The notes under the pieces: generated by a model
Databases searched by the model: none
What the model was told of the DNA's origin: nothing
What the model saw: only the letters and a program-made list of their open reading frames with translations
In this document: piece by piece, positions 1 through 9,287 of the stretch
How the letters are laid out: each line of letters starts with the position of its first letter
How positions within the stretch are numbered: the stretch's first letter is position 1
Position numbers and translations under genes: made by a program
NCBI GenBank assembly: GCA_963748105.1
Contig: CAVVHP010000004.1
Span: forward strand, 124,001-188,000
DNA: 64,000 nt
From: JAKAGZ01 sp963748105
GTDB lineage: Bacteria > Bacteroidota > Ignavibacteria > Ignavibacteriales > Ignavibacteriaceae
Direction: 5' to 3'

Positions 1-129
1 GGTACGATACCGCAATCGAAGTATTAACAGCCGGCGTTGAAAAACTTGAAGGAAATTGAAGGTCTTAGTGAGGAAAAAATAAACGAGATAATTGAAATTA
101 TTAAATCTCAGTTTGAAGATGAAGAGTAG
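1..129 (+). CDS. nusA: NusA, C-terminal end (partial, frameshifted)
   Basis: Tail of a gene entering from the left. The readable peptide is a helix-hairpin-helix-like tail ending FEDEE at the stop at 127-129. The first 57 bases read in frame 3 and the rest in frame 1. Removing one G of the GG at about 51-52 joins them into KLEEIEGLSEEKINEII. NusA is the transcription elongation and antitermination factor, and nusA directly before infB is a very conserved order. Identification rests on this order and the acidic helical tail. The break is probably a sequence error. Confidence 0.7.
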
Positions 130-151
130 TTAAAAACAGGTAACCAAAGAT

Positions 152-2737
152 ATGTCCGAAACGAAATCGAAAAAATTAAGGATTTTTAAATTCGCGTCAG
201 AATATAATCTTTCTGCTGCCACACTTGTAGAATTTCTTACAAAGAAAGGTCACAAAGTGAAATCGCATATGTCTATTCTTACTGACGATATGCTGAAGGA
301 TATCAACGAGCATTACAAGAAAGATATTGAAAAAGCTGAAAAGCATTATAAAAAGATAGCTGAGTTTAATAAAAAACGTGCTGAAAAAGCTGAAGAAGAA
401 GAAACTGAGAAAAAGGTAGTTGATGAAACACCTGAATCAGTTACACCCCCTGCAGCAGAAGAAACAGAAAAGGGGAAAGAAGAAGTTACCGAAAGTGAAT
501 CTGAAGAAGAAACAGTAGAACAGGAAAGTAAAGAGGAGGTTCCTCAGGCAGAAGCTACAGAAGGAAAATCAGAAGAACTTGTTCCGGGAGAAGCAAATAA
601 ATTCAAATCTCCTATTGAAGAAGAAAAAAATAAAAAAAGAGGTCTGCGTGTAGTTGGTAAAATTGACCTTGAAGAACAGGACAAAAAATCCTCAAGAACT
701 ACTCAATCATCTGATAGCACATCACAAAAGCCACCTATTAAAAAGAAAAAGAAACCAAAAGCAAGAAAGAAATCTGCAGAAGCCGGCGAAGAATTACCAC
801 AGTCTAAGAAAAGAAAGAAAGTTAAAAAGTTTGAAATTGATCAGCGGGAAGTTGATGAAGCGATAAGAAAAACACTCCTGAGTATGGATGATGGGGTTGC
901 ACCCGGACGAGCAAGTGCCAGGAAAAAGAAAAGAAAAGAAAGGGAAGAAAAAGAAGAAAAGATTCAGGAACAAAAATCGCTTGATAAAAGCAAAATTAAG
1001 GTAACTGAGTTTATAGCTGTAAATGAACTTGCAAACCTGATGAACGTACCGGTTGCAGATGTAATTTCTAAATGTATTGAACTCGGACTGATGGTTTCAA
1101 TTAACCAGAGGCTTGACGTAGAGACAATTACGTTGGTTGCAGATGAGTTTGATTTTGAAGTAGAATTTGAGGAAGAGTATACTTCTGAAGCACTTGAAGA
1201 TGAACCGGATGATCCTGAAACTCTGGAATCACGTTCACCTGTTGTTACAATAATGGGACACGTAGATCATGGTAAAACTTCACTTCTTGATTATATAAGA
1301 AGAACAAATGTGGTTGCGGGAGAATCCGGAGGAATTACACAGCATATTGGTGCTTATAAGGTTGATGTTGGTGATGGAAAAAATATAGCATTTCTTGATA
1401 CTCCGGGTCATGAAGCTTTTACCGCGATGAGAGCACGTGGAGCAAGATTAACGGATATTGTTGTGCTTGTTGTGGCTGCGGATGACGCAGTTATGCCGCA
1501 GACAGTTGAAGCTATAAATCACGCTCAGGCTGCCGGTGTTCCGATTGTTATTGCTATAAATAAAATTGATAAGCCGGGAGCTAACTCAGAAAAGATAAAA
1601 CAACAGCTTGCAGACAGGAATATTCTTGTTGAAGAATGGGGCGGTAAGTACCAGAGCGTTGAACTTTCAGCCAAATCAGGAAAAAATGTTGATGCGGTTC
1701 TTGAAAGAATTCTTCTCGAAGCGGAGATACTTGATCTGAAAGCTAATCCAGATAGGATGGCGCGTGGTGTTGTTGTTGAATCAGAACTTGATAAAGGAAG
1801 AGGAATTACAGGTACAATCCTGGTTCAGAAAGGAACGCTTAAAATAGGTGATCCATTTGTTGCAGGAATTTACCAGGGTAAGGTTCGCGCAATGTTTGAT
1901 GAACGCGGGAATAAAGTAACCGAAGCTCCGCCTTCAACACCGGTTCTCGTGCTTGGTTTTGAGGGAGCGCCACAGGCGGGTGATACTTTCGTTGTTGTTG
2001 ATTCTGAAAGGCAGGCGCGTGAAATTGGAATTAAGAGACAGCAGCTTAAACGTGAACAGGATCAGAAACAGGTTCATCATATTACTCTTGATGAAATAGC
2101 CGAACAGATCAGTATCGGCGGGGTTAAAGAATTACCTCTTATTGTTAAAGGCGACGTGGACGGTTCTGTTGAAGCGCTGTCAGATTCTTTGATGAAACTT
2201 TCTACTCAGGAGGTTATTGTTCGGGTTATTCATAAAGGTGTTGGCGGAATTTCAGAAAGTGATGTGCTTTTGGCAGCTGCATCAAATGCAATTATTATCG
2301 GTTTCCACGTAAGGCCGAACATCAATGCAAGAAAACTTGCTGAAAATCAAAAAGTTGATATCAGGCTTTACAATGTAATTTATGATGCTATTAACGAAGT
2401 AAAAGCCGCTCTTGAAGGTCTTCTATCTCCATTACTTTCCGAAGAAGTTGTTGCTTCTGTGGAAATAAGAGATACCTTCAAAGTTCCTAAAGTTGGTACT
2501 GTTGCAGGATGTTATGTACTCGAAGGCACAATTTCAAGAAATAATAAGATAAGACTTATAAGAGATGGCATTGTAATTTTTGAAGGTGAAATTGGTACAT
2601 TGAAGCGATTCAAAGACGATGTAAGAGAAGTTGATGCCGGTTACGAATGCGGATTGAACCTTAATAATTTTAATGATATTAAAGTTGGCGACATTGTAGA
2701 AGCTTACAAAATTGTTGAGACTAAAAAGAAACTTTGA
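152..2737 (+). CDS. infB: Translation initiation factor IF-2
   Basis: GTPase that places initiator tRNA on the 30S subunit and promotes 70S joining. The 861 residues show an N-terminal IF2_N helical module (about 7-55), a long Lys/Glu-rich linker (about 60-290), a second IF2_N module (about 290-340), then the G domain. G1 is GHVDHGKTS near residue 368, G3 is DTPGHE near 415 and G4 is NKID near 470. Beta-barrel and C-terminal domains follow. The ATG at 152 lies 23 bp after the nusA stop, so the two are co-transcribed. The charged linker is usual for this group. A strong terminator-like hairpin follows the stop. Confidence 0.98.
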   Translation: MSETKSKKLRIFKFASEYNLSAATLVEFLTKKGHKVKSHMSILTDDMLKDINEHYKKDIEKAEKHYKKIAEFNKKRAEKAEEEETEKKVVDETPESVTPPAAEETEKGKEEVTESESEEETVEQESKEEVPQAEATEGKSEELVPGEANKFKSPIEEEKNKKRGLRVVGKIDLEEQDKKSSRTTQSSDSTSQKPPIKKKKKPKARKKSAEAGEELPQSKKRKKVKKFEIDQREVDEAIRKTLLSMDDGVAPGRASARKKKRKEREEKEEKIQEQKSLDKSKIKVTEFIAVNELANLMNVPVADVISKCIELGLMVSINQRLDVETITLVADEFDFEVEFEEEYTSEALEDEPDDPETLESRSPVVTIMGHVDHGKTSLLDYIRRTNVVAGESGGITQHIGAYKVDVGDGKNIAFLDTPGHEAFTAMRARGARLTDIVVLVVAADDAVMPQTVEAINHAQAAGVPIVIAINKIDKPGANSEKIKQQLADRNILVEEWGGKYQSVELSAKSGKNVDAVLERILLEAEILDLKANPDRMARGVVVESELDKGRGITGTILVQKGTLKIGDPFVAGIYQGKVRAMFDERGNKVTEAPPSTPVLVLGFEGAPQAGDTFVVVDSERQAREIGIKRQQLKREQDQKQVHHITLDEIAEQISIGGVKELPLIVKGDVDGSVEALSDSLMKLSTQEVIVRVIHKGVGGISESDVLLAAASNAIIIGFHVRPNINARKLAENQKVDIRLYNVIYDAINEVKAALEGLLSPLLSEEVVASVEIRDTFKVPKVGTVAGCYVLEGTISRNNKIRLIRDGIVIFEGEIGTLKRFKDDVREVDAGYECGLNLNNFNDIKVGDIVEAYKIVETKKKL

Positions 2738-2754
2738 GGAAATTTAAGATTGTG

Positions 2755-2790
2755 AAAAATGAAATCCCCTAATAAGGATTTCATTTTTAT
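2755..2790 (+). terminator. Intrinsic terminator between infB and rbfA
   Basis: A 13-bp perfect stem pairs 2755-2767 (AAAAATGAAATCC) with 2776-2788 (GGATTTCATTTTT). The loop is 8 nt and the stem's own 3' arm supplies the T run. It starts 17 bp after the infB stop and ends 27 bp before the rbfA ATG. The apparent coding extension of rbfA upstream of 2816 is this hairpin, which argues for the later start. Confidence 0.75.
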
Positions 2791-2815
2791 TTTATACGCA
2801 AACAGGATAGAAATT

Positions 2816-3187
2816 ATGTCGCACAGAATTGATAAAGTTGAAAGCCTGATAAAAGAAGAGATAAGCTTAATTTTTTTATATAAACTACAGGATCCCGCGC
2901 TCGGTTTTATTACAATTACAAATGTAAAATTAAGTCCTGACCTAAGAATTGCAAAAGTCTACATTTCAGTACTTGATAAAGAAAAACGCGCCGAAGTGCT
3001 AAAAAAAGTAGAGGGGACAAAAGGATTTATAAGATCAGAACTGGCTTCAAGAATAAAAATAAAATTTATTCCGGATTTAAAATTCTTTATTGATGATACG
3101 CTTGATTATGTAGAAAAGATAGAAGGTTTAATAAAAAAAATTCACTCACAGAGTGACGTAGAAGATGATAACAAAGGAAACGACTAA
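2816..3187 (+). CDS. rbfA: Ribosome-binding factor A
   Basis: Small KH-fold protein that binds the 30S subunit and helps mature the 5' end of 16S rRNA. The start chosen is ATG at 2816 (MSHRIDKVESLIKEE), preceded by AGGATAG at 2804-2810. The same frame is open further upstream, but that part is the terminator hairpin. The 123-residue product has the family core, including the LGFITITNVKLSPDLRIAKVY segment split over residues 23-43 and an acidic tail. Its last 23 nt overlap truB, indicating translational coupling. Confidence 0.93.
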   Translation: MSHRIDKVESLIKEEISLIFLYKLQDPALGFITITNVKLSPDLRIAKVYISVLDKEKRAEVLKKVEGTKGFIRSELASRIKIKFIPDLKFFIDDTLDYVEKIEGLIKKIHSQSDVEDDNKGND

Positions 3188-3878
3188 CCTCTCACATTGT
3201 AATTTCCATTCCGGAGAAGTTTTACTAATCGACAAACCTATCGGCTGGACATCTTTTAAAGTAGTACACATTATCAGAAAATTAACCGGCGCAAAAAAAG
3301 TGGGCCATGCCGGCACGCTTGATCCGAGAGCTACGGGACTTCTGATTCTTTGTACAGGGAAAAAGACCAAAGAAATTACAAAATACCAGGATGGTGAAAA
3401 GACATATACTGGCACAATCACACTCGGTAAAAAAACTCCCTCTATGGATCTTGAAACTGAAGTTATTGAGGAAAAATCAATTGAGAAAATTACTGCAGAA
3501 AAAATCCTGAAAATGAAGGAAACATTTACCGGCGAAATTTTTCAGATTCCTCCTATGTACTCTGCGCTAAAAGTAAAAGGCAAAACTCTCTATAACCTGG
3601 CGCGAAAAGGAAAAACTGTAGAAAGGCAGCCCAGAAAGGTTACAGTTTCTAAATTTGAAATAGTTAATGTTGATCTGCCTGAAATCCATTTTGAAATTTC
3701 CTGTTCCAAAGGCACGTATATAAGAGTGATTGCTAATGATCTTGGTGAAAAACTGGGCTGCGGAGGTGTGCTGTCTTCTTTGAGAAGAACACAGATTGGG
3801 GCTTTTTCCGTAAAAAAGGCTCTTAAGATGGAAGAATTTGAAGAAAGAATAGCGCAAGGTTCCTTAAAAACGTCTTAA
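3165..3878 (+). CDS. truB: tRNA pseudouridine(55) synthase
   Basis: Makes pseudouridine 55 in the T loop of tRNAs. The 237-residue protein has the catalytic motif GHAGTLDPRATGLL, with the nucleophilic Asp at about residue 53, and the downstream YSALKVKGKTLYNLAR and RCSKGTYIR-like substrate motifs (here CSKGTYIRVIANDLG). The ATG at 3165 lies inside the end of rbfA. This order (infB-rbfA-truB-ribF) is conserved in many bacteria. The C-terminal PUA-like part is short, as in many type II TruB proteins. The stop is inside a terminator stem. Confidence 0.96.
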   Translation: MITKETTNLSHCNFHSGEVLLIDKPIGWTSFKVVHIIRKLTGAKKVGHAGTLDPRATGLLILCTGKKTKEITKYQDGEKTYTGTITLGKKTPSMDLETEVIEEKSIEKITAEKILKMKETFTGEIFQIPPMYSALKVKGKTLYNLARKGKTVERQPRKVTVSKFEIVNVDLPEIHFEISCSKGTYIRVIANDLGEKLGCGGVLSSLRRTQIGAFSVKKALKMEEFEERIAQGSLKTS

Positions 3879-3912
3879 ATATGCTGATTATGGACGATTT
3901 TAGGCGTTTTTT
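3866..3912 (+). terminator. Intrinsic terminator overlapping the truB stop
   Basis: Bases 3866-3879 (AAAAACGTCTTAAA) pair with 3898-3911 (TTTTAGGCGTTTTT) in a 14-bp stem with one mismatch and one G-U pair, loop 18 nt, ending in a T run. The truB stop codon lies within the 5' arm. ribF therefore probably has its own promoter in 3913-3975. A TATATTTA resembling a -7 box is present there, but I see no clear -33 partner. Confidence 0.6.
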
Positions 3913-3975
3913 AATGTTTTATTTGAAACTAAAATAACTTATATTTATAAGCTATAGTTTATCGAAAGTGTAAAT

Positions 3976-4914
3976 ATGGAAATATTCTATGACTTATCTA
4001 AGGTCAGATATGATAAAAATACAGTAATTACTTTAGGGACTTTTGACGGAATTCACGTTGGTCACAAGAATATAATTGATCAGGTTCTAGCCAAGTCTTC
4101 TTTTTACGGTGGCAGGAGTTTTTTAATTACTTTTGATCCCCATCCAAGAAGCATCGTATCAAAAGGCTTTAAGATAGATATTCTGAGCACACTTCCGGAA
4201 AAACTTCGTTTGCTGGAAGATATTGGTATTGAAAACGTTCTTGTAATTAAGTTTACAAAAGAGTTCTCTCAATTAGGTGCAGTAGAGTTCTTAAAAAAAT
4301 ATATTATTGAAGGAACAGGAATACGTGAGATTATTATCGGGCATGACCATCATTTTGGTAAAGGACGTGATGGAGACGAAAATAAGCTCAGAGAATTAGG
4401 TAAGGTATACGATTTCAAAGTTTCTTCTGTCGGAGCTGTGACGAAAGATTCCGTAACGGTTAGTAGTACGAAAATCAGAAAAGCAATATCGGCCGGGAAT
4501 GTTTCACTTGCCGGAACTTATCTTGGAAGAAGTTATTCTTTCTCAGGTAAAGTTGTTAAAGGCGATATGCGTGGAAGAGAATTAGGTTTTCCTACGGCAA
4601 ACATTCAACCTGATAATTCGGGGAAAATAATACCGGCAATAGGAATTTATGCAGTTGAGTTCTTTATTGAAAATGATAGCAAAAAGTACTACGGTGTTAT
4701 GAGCATTGGTAAAAGGCCAACTTTTTACAATGATGGAAACTTAACTACCGAGGTTTTTATTTTAGATTTTAATAAAGAGATTTACGAAAATAAAGTTACA
4801 GTCAATGTTATTGAAAGAATCAGAGGAGAAGAAAAATTTTCATCTGCAGATGAACTTATAAAGCAGATGAATAAAGATGTTGATGAAGGAATTAAAATTT
4901 TAAACCGTGCCTGA
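3976..4914 (+). CDS. ribF: Bifunctional riboflavin kinase / FAD synthetase
   Basis: Converts riboflavin to FMN and then FAD. The 312-residue protein has the N-terminal nucleotidyltransferase domain with GTFDGIHVGH at residues 21-30 and IIGHDHHFGKGRDGD near 120-135. The C-terminal riboflavin kinase domain has GDMRGRELGFPTANIQ near 196-211. The length is typical of bacterial RibF. The ATG at 3976 is the first in frame. It sits between truB and rpsO as in many genomes. Confidence 0.96.
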   Translation: MEIFYDLSKVRYDKNTVITLGTFDGIHVGHKNIIDQVLAKSSFYGGRSFLITFDPHPRSIVSKGFKIDILSTLPEKLRLLEDIGIENVLVIKFTKEFSQLGAVEFLKKYIIEGTGIREIIIGHDHHFGKGRDGDENKLRELGKVYDFKVSSVGAVTKDSVTVSSTKIRKAISAGNVSLAGTYLGRSYSFSGKVVKGDMRGRELGFPTANIQPDNSGKIIPAIGIYAVEFFIENDSKKYYGVMSIGKRPTFYNDGNLTTEVFILDFNKEIYENKVTVNVIERIRGEEKFSSADELIKQMNKDVDEGIKILNRA

Positions 4915-4997
4915 ATGCAGGCGATAAGAAATTAAATTAATTAACTCCGGTTCATTCTGGGGTTACATTGTACAACTCAAAATAAAGGATAGATATA

Positions 4998-5261
4998 ATG
5001 AACAAAGAACAAAAACTTGAAATAATCAAGAAATTTGGTGCGAACGAAAAAGATTCGGGAAAATCAGAAGTTCAGATTGCTTTGTTGACACAGAGAATTA
5101 ATGAACTTACTGCACATTTCGATGAGCACAAGAAAGATCATCATTCAAGAAGAGGATTGATGATGATGGTTGGTAAAAGAAGAAGATTGCTCGATTATCT
5201 TATGGAAAAGGATATCGCAAGGTACAGAGCTATAATTAAAGAATTGAATATCAGAAAGTAA
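4998..5261 (+). CDS. rpsO: 30S ribosomal protein S15
   Basis: Primary 16S rRNA-binding protein of the central domain. It has 87 residues, close to the usual 88-89, with the family signature LTQRINELTAHFDEHKKDHH and the RRRLLDYL segment near the C-terminus. AAAGGAT lies about 8 bp before the ATG. It is followed after 12 bp by pnp, an arrangement found across bacteria. Confidence 0.98.
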   Translation: MNKEQKLEIIKKFGANEKDSGKSEVQIALLTQRINELTAHFDEHKKDHHSRRGLMMMVGKRRRLLDYLMEKDIARYRAIIKELNIRK

Positions 5262-5273
5262 AAAGGATTTTAG

Positions 5274-7379
5274 ATGAAAGTTTTAAAAGAAGTAGAAATT
5301 GGCGGAAAAACGTTATCGTTAGAAACTGGAAGATTTGCCAGACAGGCTAATGGATCTGTTATGGTTAGATACGGAGATACGATGGTGCTTGTTACCGCTG
5401 TAGCAGCAGATGAACCAAGAGAAGGATTAGATTATTTCCCTTTACAGGTTGAATACAGAGAGAAATCTTCCGCAGCGGGAAAATTCCCGGGAGGGTATAT
5501 TAAACGTGAAGGACGTCCTTCTGAAAAAGAAATATTAAGTGCACGTTTGATTGACAGACCTATTCGCCCGATGTTCCCGAAAGAATTTGTGAATGAAACA
5601 CAGGTCGTTGCGTCTGTTTTTTCTCACGACGGTGAAAACGACGCAGATGTACTTGGTGCGATCGGTGCTTCGGCAGCGCTCGCAATTTCAAATATTCCGT
5701 TTGATGGACCGATTGCGGAAATCAGAGTTGGGAGAATTAACGGTGAGTTTATTGTTAACCCGACATTTTCACAATTAAAAGAAAGTGATCTGGAACTGGT
5801 CGTAGCTGGTACTGCTGAATCAATTATGATGGTTGAAGGTGAAGCAAAAGAAGCCGGCGAGGAAGATCTTCTTGCTGCATTAAAATTTGCACAGGGTGAA
5901 ATCACAAAACTTGTAGATCTTCAACTTGAACTTGTTAAAGAGGTTGGTCTTCAGAGACGCGAAGTACCCGAAAAGCCCGTTGATGAAGAATTGAAAAAAG
6001 ATGTTTATGAGCTCGCACAGGATAAATATAAAGAGATCGTTTATTCCGTTCTCGCAAAGGATGAAAGAAGCGGTAAGAATAAAGAGCTGAATAAATCAGT
6101 TCAGGAAGCATTAGCAGAAAAATATCCTGAAAGAGAAAAAGAAATCGGAAGTATTTTGCACGATCTTGAAAAAGATTTAATGAGAAACAGAATACTCGAA
6201 GATGGAATTCGCCTTGATGGAAGAAACACGACAGAGGTTCGTCCTATAACGGTTGAACTTGGTGTTTTAGCAAGAGTACATGGTTCCGCACTTTTTACAA
6301 GAGGAGAAACACAAAGCTTAACTTCGCTCACACTCGGAAGTAAAAGTGATGAGCAAACTGTTGACGGTTTGTCAGAAGAGTATTCCAAAAAATTTATGCT
6401 TCACTACAATTTCCCTCCATTTAGTGTTGGTGAAGTAGGAAGAATGACCGGTGTTGGAAGAAGAGAAATCGGTCATGGAAATCTTGCAGAGAGATCATTA
6501 AAGTCAATGATTCCGGCTGAAGAAAATTTCCCTTACACCGTAAGATTAATTTCTGATATTCTTGAATCAAACGGATCATCTTCAATGGCTACTGTTTGTG
6601 CGGGTTCTCTTTCAATGATGGATGCCGGTGTTCCAATCAAAAAAGCAGTTGCAGGAATTGCAATGGGACTTATTAAAGAAGGCGATAAATTTGCCATTCT
6701 TACTGATATACTTGGTAACGAAGATCACCTTGGTGATATGGACTTTAAAGTTGCTGGTACTTCAGATGGAATAACAGGTTTCCAGATGGATATTAAAATC
6801 CAGGGAATCTCGTTTGAAATTATGGAGAAAGCTCTTCTTCAGGCAAAAGAAGGCAGAATGCATATTCTTGGAATTATGAATGAAGCAATCAGCACACCAA
6901 GAGAACAACTTTCATCTTATGCACCTAGATTAATTACAATGAAAGTAGAAACCGATCAGATAGGCCTGATCATTGGTCCCGGTGGAAAAACCATCCAGGG
7001 AATGCAGAGATTATTTGGTGTTGATATTAACATTGCTGATGACGGAACAATTACAATCGCTTCTCCTAATAAAGAAGGTGCGGCTAAATGTAAGGCTCAC
7101 ATTAAAGCATTGACAGCTACTCCGGAGGTTGGTGAAATTTATGACGGAGTTGTTACTAAAATTATGGACTTTGGTGCTTTTGTCGAAATACTCCCCGGCA
7201 AAGAAGGACTACTACACATTTCACAGATTGATAATAAACGTGTAGAAAAAGTTTCTGATTACCTAAAGCAGGGTGATCAGGTCCGTGTAAAACTTCTGAA
7301 AGTTGAAAATGGAAAATATTCACTTAGTAGAAAAGAGCTTCTTAAAGAAGGATCTGAGAGTAATAACGGGAGTAAATAA
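5274..7379 (+). CDS. pnp: Polyribonucleotide nucleotidyltransferase (PNPase)
   Basis: Phosphorolytic 3'-5' exoribonuclease. The 701-residue protein has two RNase PH-like domains. The active one carries the conserved acidic stretch LGNEDHLGDMDFKVAGT near 481-497. A KH domain (LIIGPGGKTIQGM near 563) and an S1 domain (about 620-690, GVVTKIMDFGAFVEI) follow. AAAAGGATT precedes the ATG. It forms an operon with rpsO and ends at a good terminator. rng lies just downstream, placing two RNA-decay enzymes together. Confidence 0.98.
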   Translation: MKVLKEVEIGGKTLSLETGRFARQANGSVMVRYGDTMVLVTAVAADEPREGLDYFPLQVEYREKSSAAGKFPGGYIKREGRPSEKEILSARLIDRPIRPMFPKEFVNETQVVASVFSHDGENDADVLGAIGASAALAISNIPFDGPIAEIRVGRINGEFIVNPTFSQLKESDLELVVAGTAESIMMVEGEAKEAGEEDLLAALKFAQGEITKLVDLQLELVKEVGLQRREVPEKPVDEELKKDVYELAQDKYKEIVYSVLAKDERSGKNKELNKSVQEALAEKYPEREKEIGSILHDLEKDLMRNRILEDGIRLDGRNTTEVRPITVELGVLARVHGSALFTRGETQSLTSLTLGSKSDEQTVDGLSEEYSKKFMLHYNFPPFSVGEVGRMTGVGRREIGHGNLAERSLKSMIPAEENFPYTVRLISDILESNGSSSMATVCAGSLSMMDAGVPIKKAVAGIAMGLIKEGDKFAILTDILGNEDHLGDMDFKVAGTSDGITGFQMDIKIQGISFEIMEKALLQAKEGRMHILGIMNEAISTPREQLSSYAPRLITMKVETDQIGLIIGPGGKTIQGMQRLFGVDINIADDGTITIASPNKEGAAKCKAHIKALTATPEVGEIYDGVVTKIMDFGAFVEILPGKEGLLHISQIDNKRVEKVSDYLKQGDQVRVKLLKVENGKYSLSRKELLKEGSESNNGSK

Positions 7380-7384
7380 TATTG

Positions 7385-7420
7385 AAAAATGCTGGATATA
7401 AATTATTCAGCATTTTTTCT
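7385..7420 (+). terminator. Intrinsic terminator after pnp
   Basis: A 10-bp stem pairs 7385-7394 (AAAAATGCTG) with 7408-7417 (CAGCATTTTT), followed by TTCTTTT. It ends the rpsO-pnp unit 6 bp after the pnp stop. Confidence 0.85.
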
Positions 7421-7670
7421 TTTAAATTAAAATTTTTTCGTGTGTCCCGGCTATCTGGCCGGGAATAATTAAATGTTTTCAACAGGTATAACTTGAGTGA
7501 ATTAAAAATAAAAATGGAATTACTCTTTAGTCTGATTCTCTGCGCACATTTAGCGAGGGTTATAGAAACAGGAGAGACTAATGAAGAAAGTAATTTTTTG
7601 CACTGGTGCTACCTGTTTTCAATAAAAATTTTTATGAAATGTAATGTTTCATTAAGCGAGTTTAGCCTTT
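7421..7670 (+). promoter_or_regulatory. Leader region before rng
   Basis: About 250 bp lacking a convincing gene. It holds a 7-bp GC-rich hairpin (TCCCGGC/GCCGGGA, 7445-7464) with no T run. A 14-codon mini-ORF starts at ATG 7580 and reads MKKVIFCTGATCFQ. It has a well-placed AGGAG at 7570-7574 and is followed by T-rich sequence before the rng ATG. An 88-codon reading frame across 7493-7759 overlaps rng out of frame and looks spurious. The rng promoter must lie here, but no box is clear. Confidence 0.3.
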
Positions 7671-9266
7671 ATGGTAAAAGAAATTATAATCAATTCAACA
7701 AGCACACAAACGCGTGTTGCTATAACGGAAGACGGGAATTTAGTAGACTTCTTTGTTGATTATCCCGAAAACCGTAGAATGGTGGGGGACATTTATCTGG
7801 GCCGCGTGGCCAGGGTTCTTCCCGGCATAAAAGCCGCATTCATTGATATTGGCATGAAACACGACGGGTTTCTGCATTTTTCCGATATTGGAGAAAGAAC
7901 CCAGCAGTTTCAGGATCTTTTAGGTGATGATGATGCCGATGTTGAAGATGAAGATGAAGTGCCTCAGCAAAATGAATCCGGCAGAAATAACAACACCAAC
8001 AATAATCAGCACTACAATCAGCGGGGAAGGGATAATTATACCCCTGTAAAACTTCGTAAAGGCGATGAAATAATCGTCCAGATTACAAAGGAACCCGTTA
8101 ACAACAAAGGTGTAAGAGTTACCTCCTCGGTTTCTCTTCCCGGAAGATTCTGCGTTTTACTTCCTTTCGATAATAAAGTCGGTGTTTCCAAAAAAATATA
8201 CGACTATAAAGAAAGAAGAAGATTAAGAAGTCTTGCCAGGGGGATACTCCCCAAAAATTACGGGCTCATTATAAGAACAGTTGCCCGCAACCAGACCGAA
8301 GAAGCACTGAAAGATGACCTTAATAACCTTGTTAAAACCTGGCAGGTTATCGAGCAGAGTATTAAATCGGAAAAACCGCCTACTCTAGTTCACCAGGACC
8401 TGAACACAACCTCAAGTGTTATAAGGGATCTTTTCACTGCGGATGTTTCAAAGATTTTCATCGATTCAAGAAAACTTTACAAGCAGATCAGGAATTATGT
8501 TGAAATAAAACAGCATGACCAGGTCGATAAAATCGAATTGTTTAAAACCACGGGCTCAATTTTCGATTCATTTAAAGTTGAAGAACAGGTCAAGACACTG
8601 ATGGGAAGAAAAGTTTCTCTTCCGAGCGGCGGGTACCTGATTATTGAGCACACAGAAGCAATGGTTGTAATTGATGTCAACAGCGGCCGGTATGCGAAAA
8701 ACAAAGAGCAGGAATTAAATTCGTTAAAAACTGATCTTGAAGCGGCACGTGAAATTGCGAGGCAGATGAGACTAAGAGATATTGGCGGAATAATCGTTAT
8801 AGATTTTATTGATCTTGAAGAAGACAAGAACAGAAAAAAAATATACGATGAACTTAAAAAGGAATTCAGAAAAGACAGAGCAAAAGTTTCCGTGCTTCCG
8901 ATGTCAGATTTCGGGCTGGTTCAGATTACAAGACAGAGAATCCGCCAGAACATTATGCAGGCGATGAAAGAAGTTTGTCCAACATGTCTGGGTACAGGGC
9001 TTCTCACAAAACATTCACATATAGTTTATGATCTTGAAGAATGGCTTCGTAAATTTAAAGCTCAGTCAAAAGAACGTGCTCTTGTTATAAAATGTCATCC
9101 TGCATTTGCGGCAAAACTGCGCAGCGGTTTTATAAAAACCATTACTAAATTACAGATCAAATACAGAATGAAACTTGAAATTGTTGAGGATCAGACTGTT
9201 CCGGTAGGACAGTTCAGATTCTTTTCACAAAAAACTAATAAAGAAATAACTGAAGAAATATCCTAA
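7671..9266 (+). CDS. rng: Ribonuclease G/E family endoribonuclease
   Basis: Single-strand endoribonuclease of the RNase E/G family, acting in 5' rRNA maturation and mRNA decay. The 531-residue protein has an N-terminal S1-like domain (MVGDIYLGRVARVLPG...AAFIDIG) interrupted at about 84-130 by an acidic, Asn/Gln-rich insert. The catalytic DNase I-like part has the metal-binding aspartates in VVIDVNSGRY (about 333) and DFIDLE (about 378). The zinc-link motif CPTCLGTG is near 435. It is closer to RNase G in size, with no long C-terminal scaffold tail. No good ribosome binding site precedes the ATG at 7671. Confidence 0.93.
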   Translation: MVKEIIINSTSTQTRVAITEDGNLVDFFVDYPENRRMVGDIYLGRVARVLPGIKAAFIDIGMKHDGFLHFSDIGERTQQFQDLLGDDDADVEDEDEVPQQNESGRNNNTNNNQHYNQRGRDNYTPVKLRKGDEIIVQITKEPVNNKGVRVTSSVSLPGRFCVLLPFDNKVGVSKKIYDYKERRRLRSLARGILPKNYGLIIRTVARNQTEEALKDDLNNLVKTWQVIEQSIKSEKPPTLVHQDLNTTSSVIRDLFTADVSKIFIDSRKLYKQIRNYVEIKQHDQVDKIELFKTTGSIFDSFKVEEQVKTLMGRKVSLPSGGYLIIEHTEAMVVIDVNSGRYAKNKEQELNSLKTDLEAAREIARQMRLRDIGGIIVIDFIDLEEDKNRKKIYDELKKEFRKDRAKVSVLPMSDFGLVQITRQRIRQNIMQAMKEVCPTCLGTGLLTKHSHIVYDLEEWLRKFKAQSKERALVIKCHPAFAAKLRSGFIKTITKLQIKYRMKLEIVEDQTVPVGQFRFFSQKTNKEITEEIS

Positions 9267-9287
9267 CTCAAACAGGCAGAGTAAATA

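Noticed and set aside
2759..2815. Longer N-terminus for RbfA
   Set aside because: The extension is the terminator hairpin and has no family similarity; a ribosome binding site precedes ATG 2816.
7493..7759. 88-codon frame before rng
   Set aside because: It overlaps the rng start out of frame, has no family resemblance and a Cys/Asn-rich odd composition.
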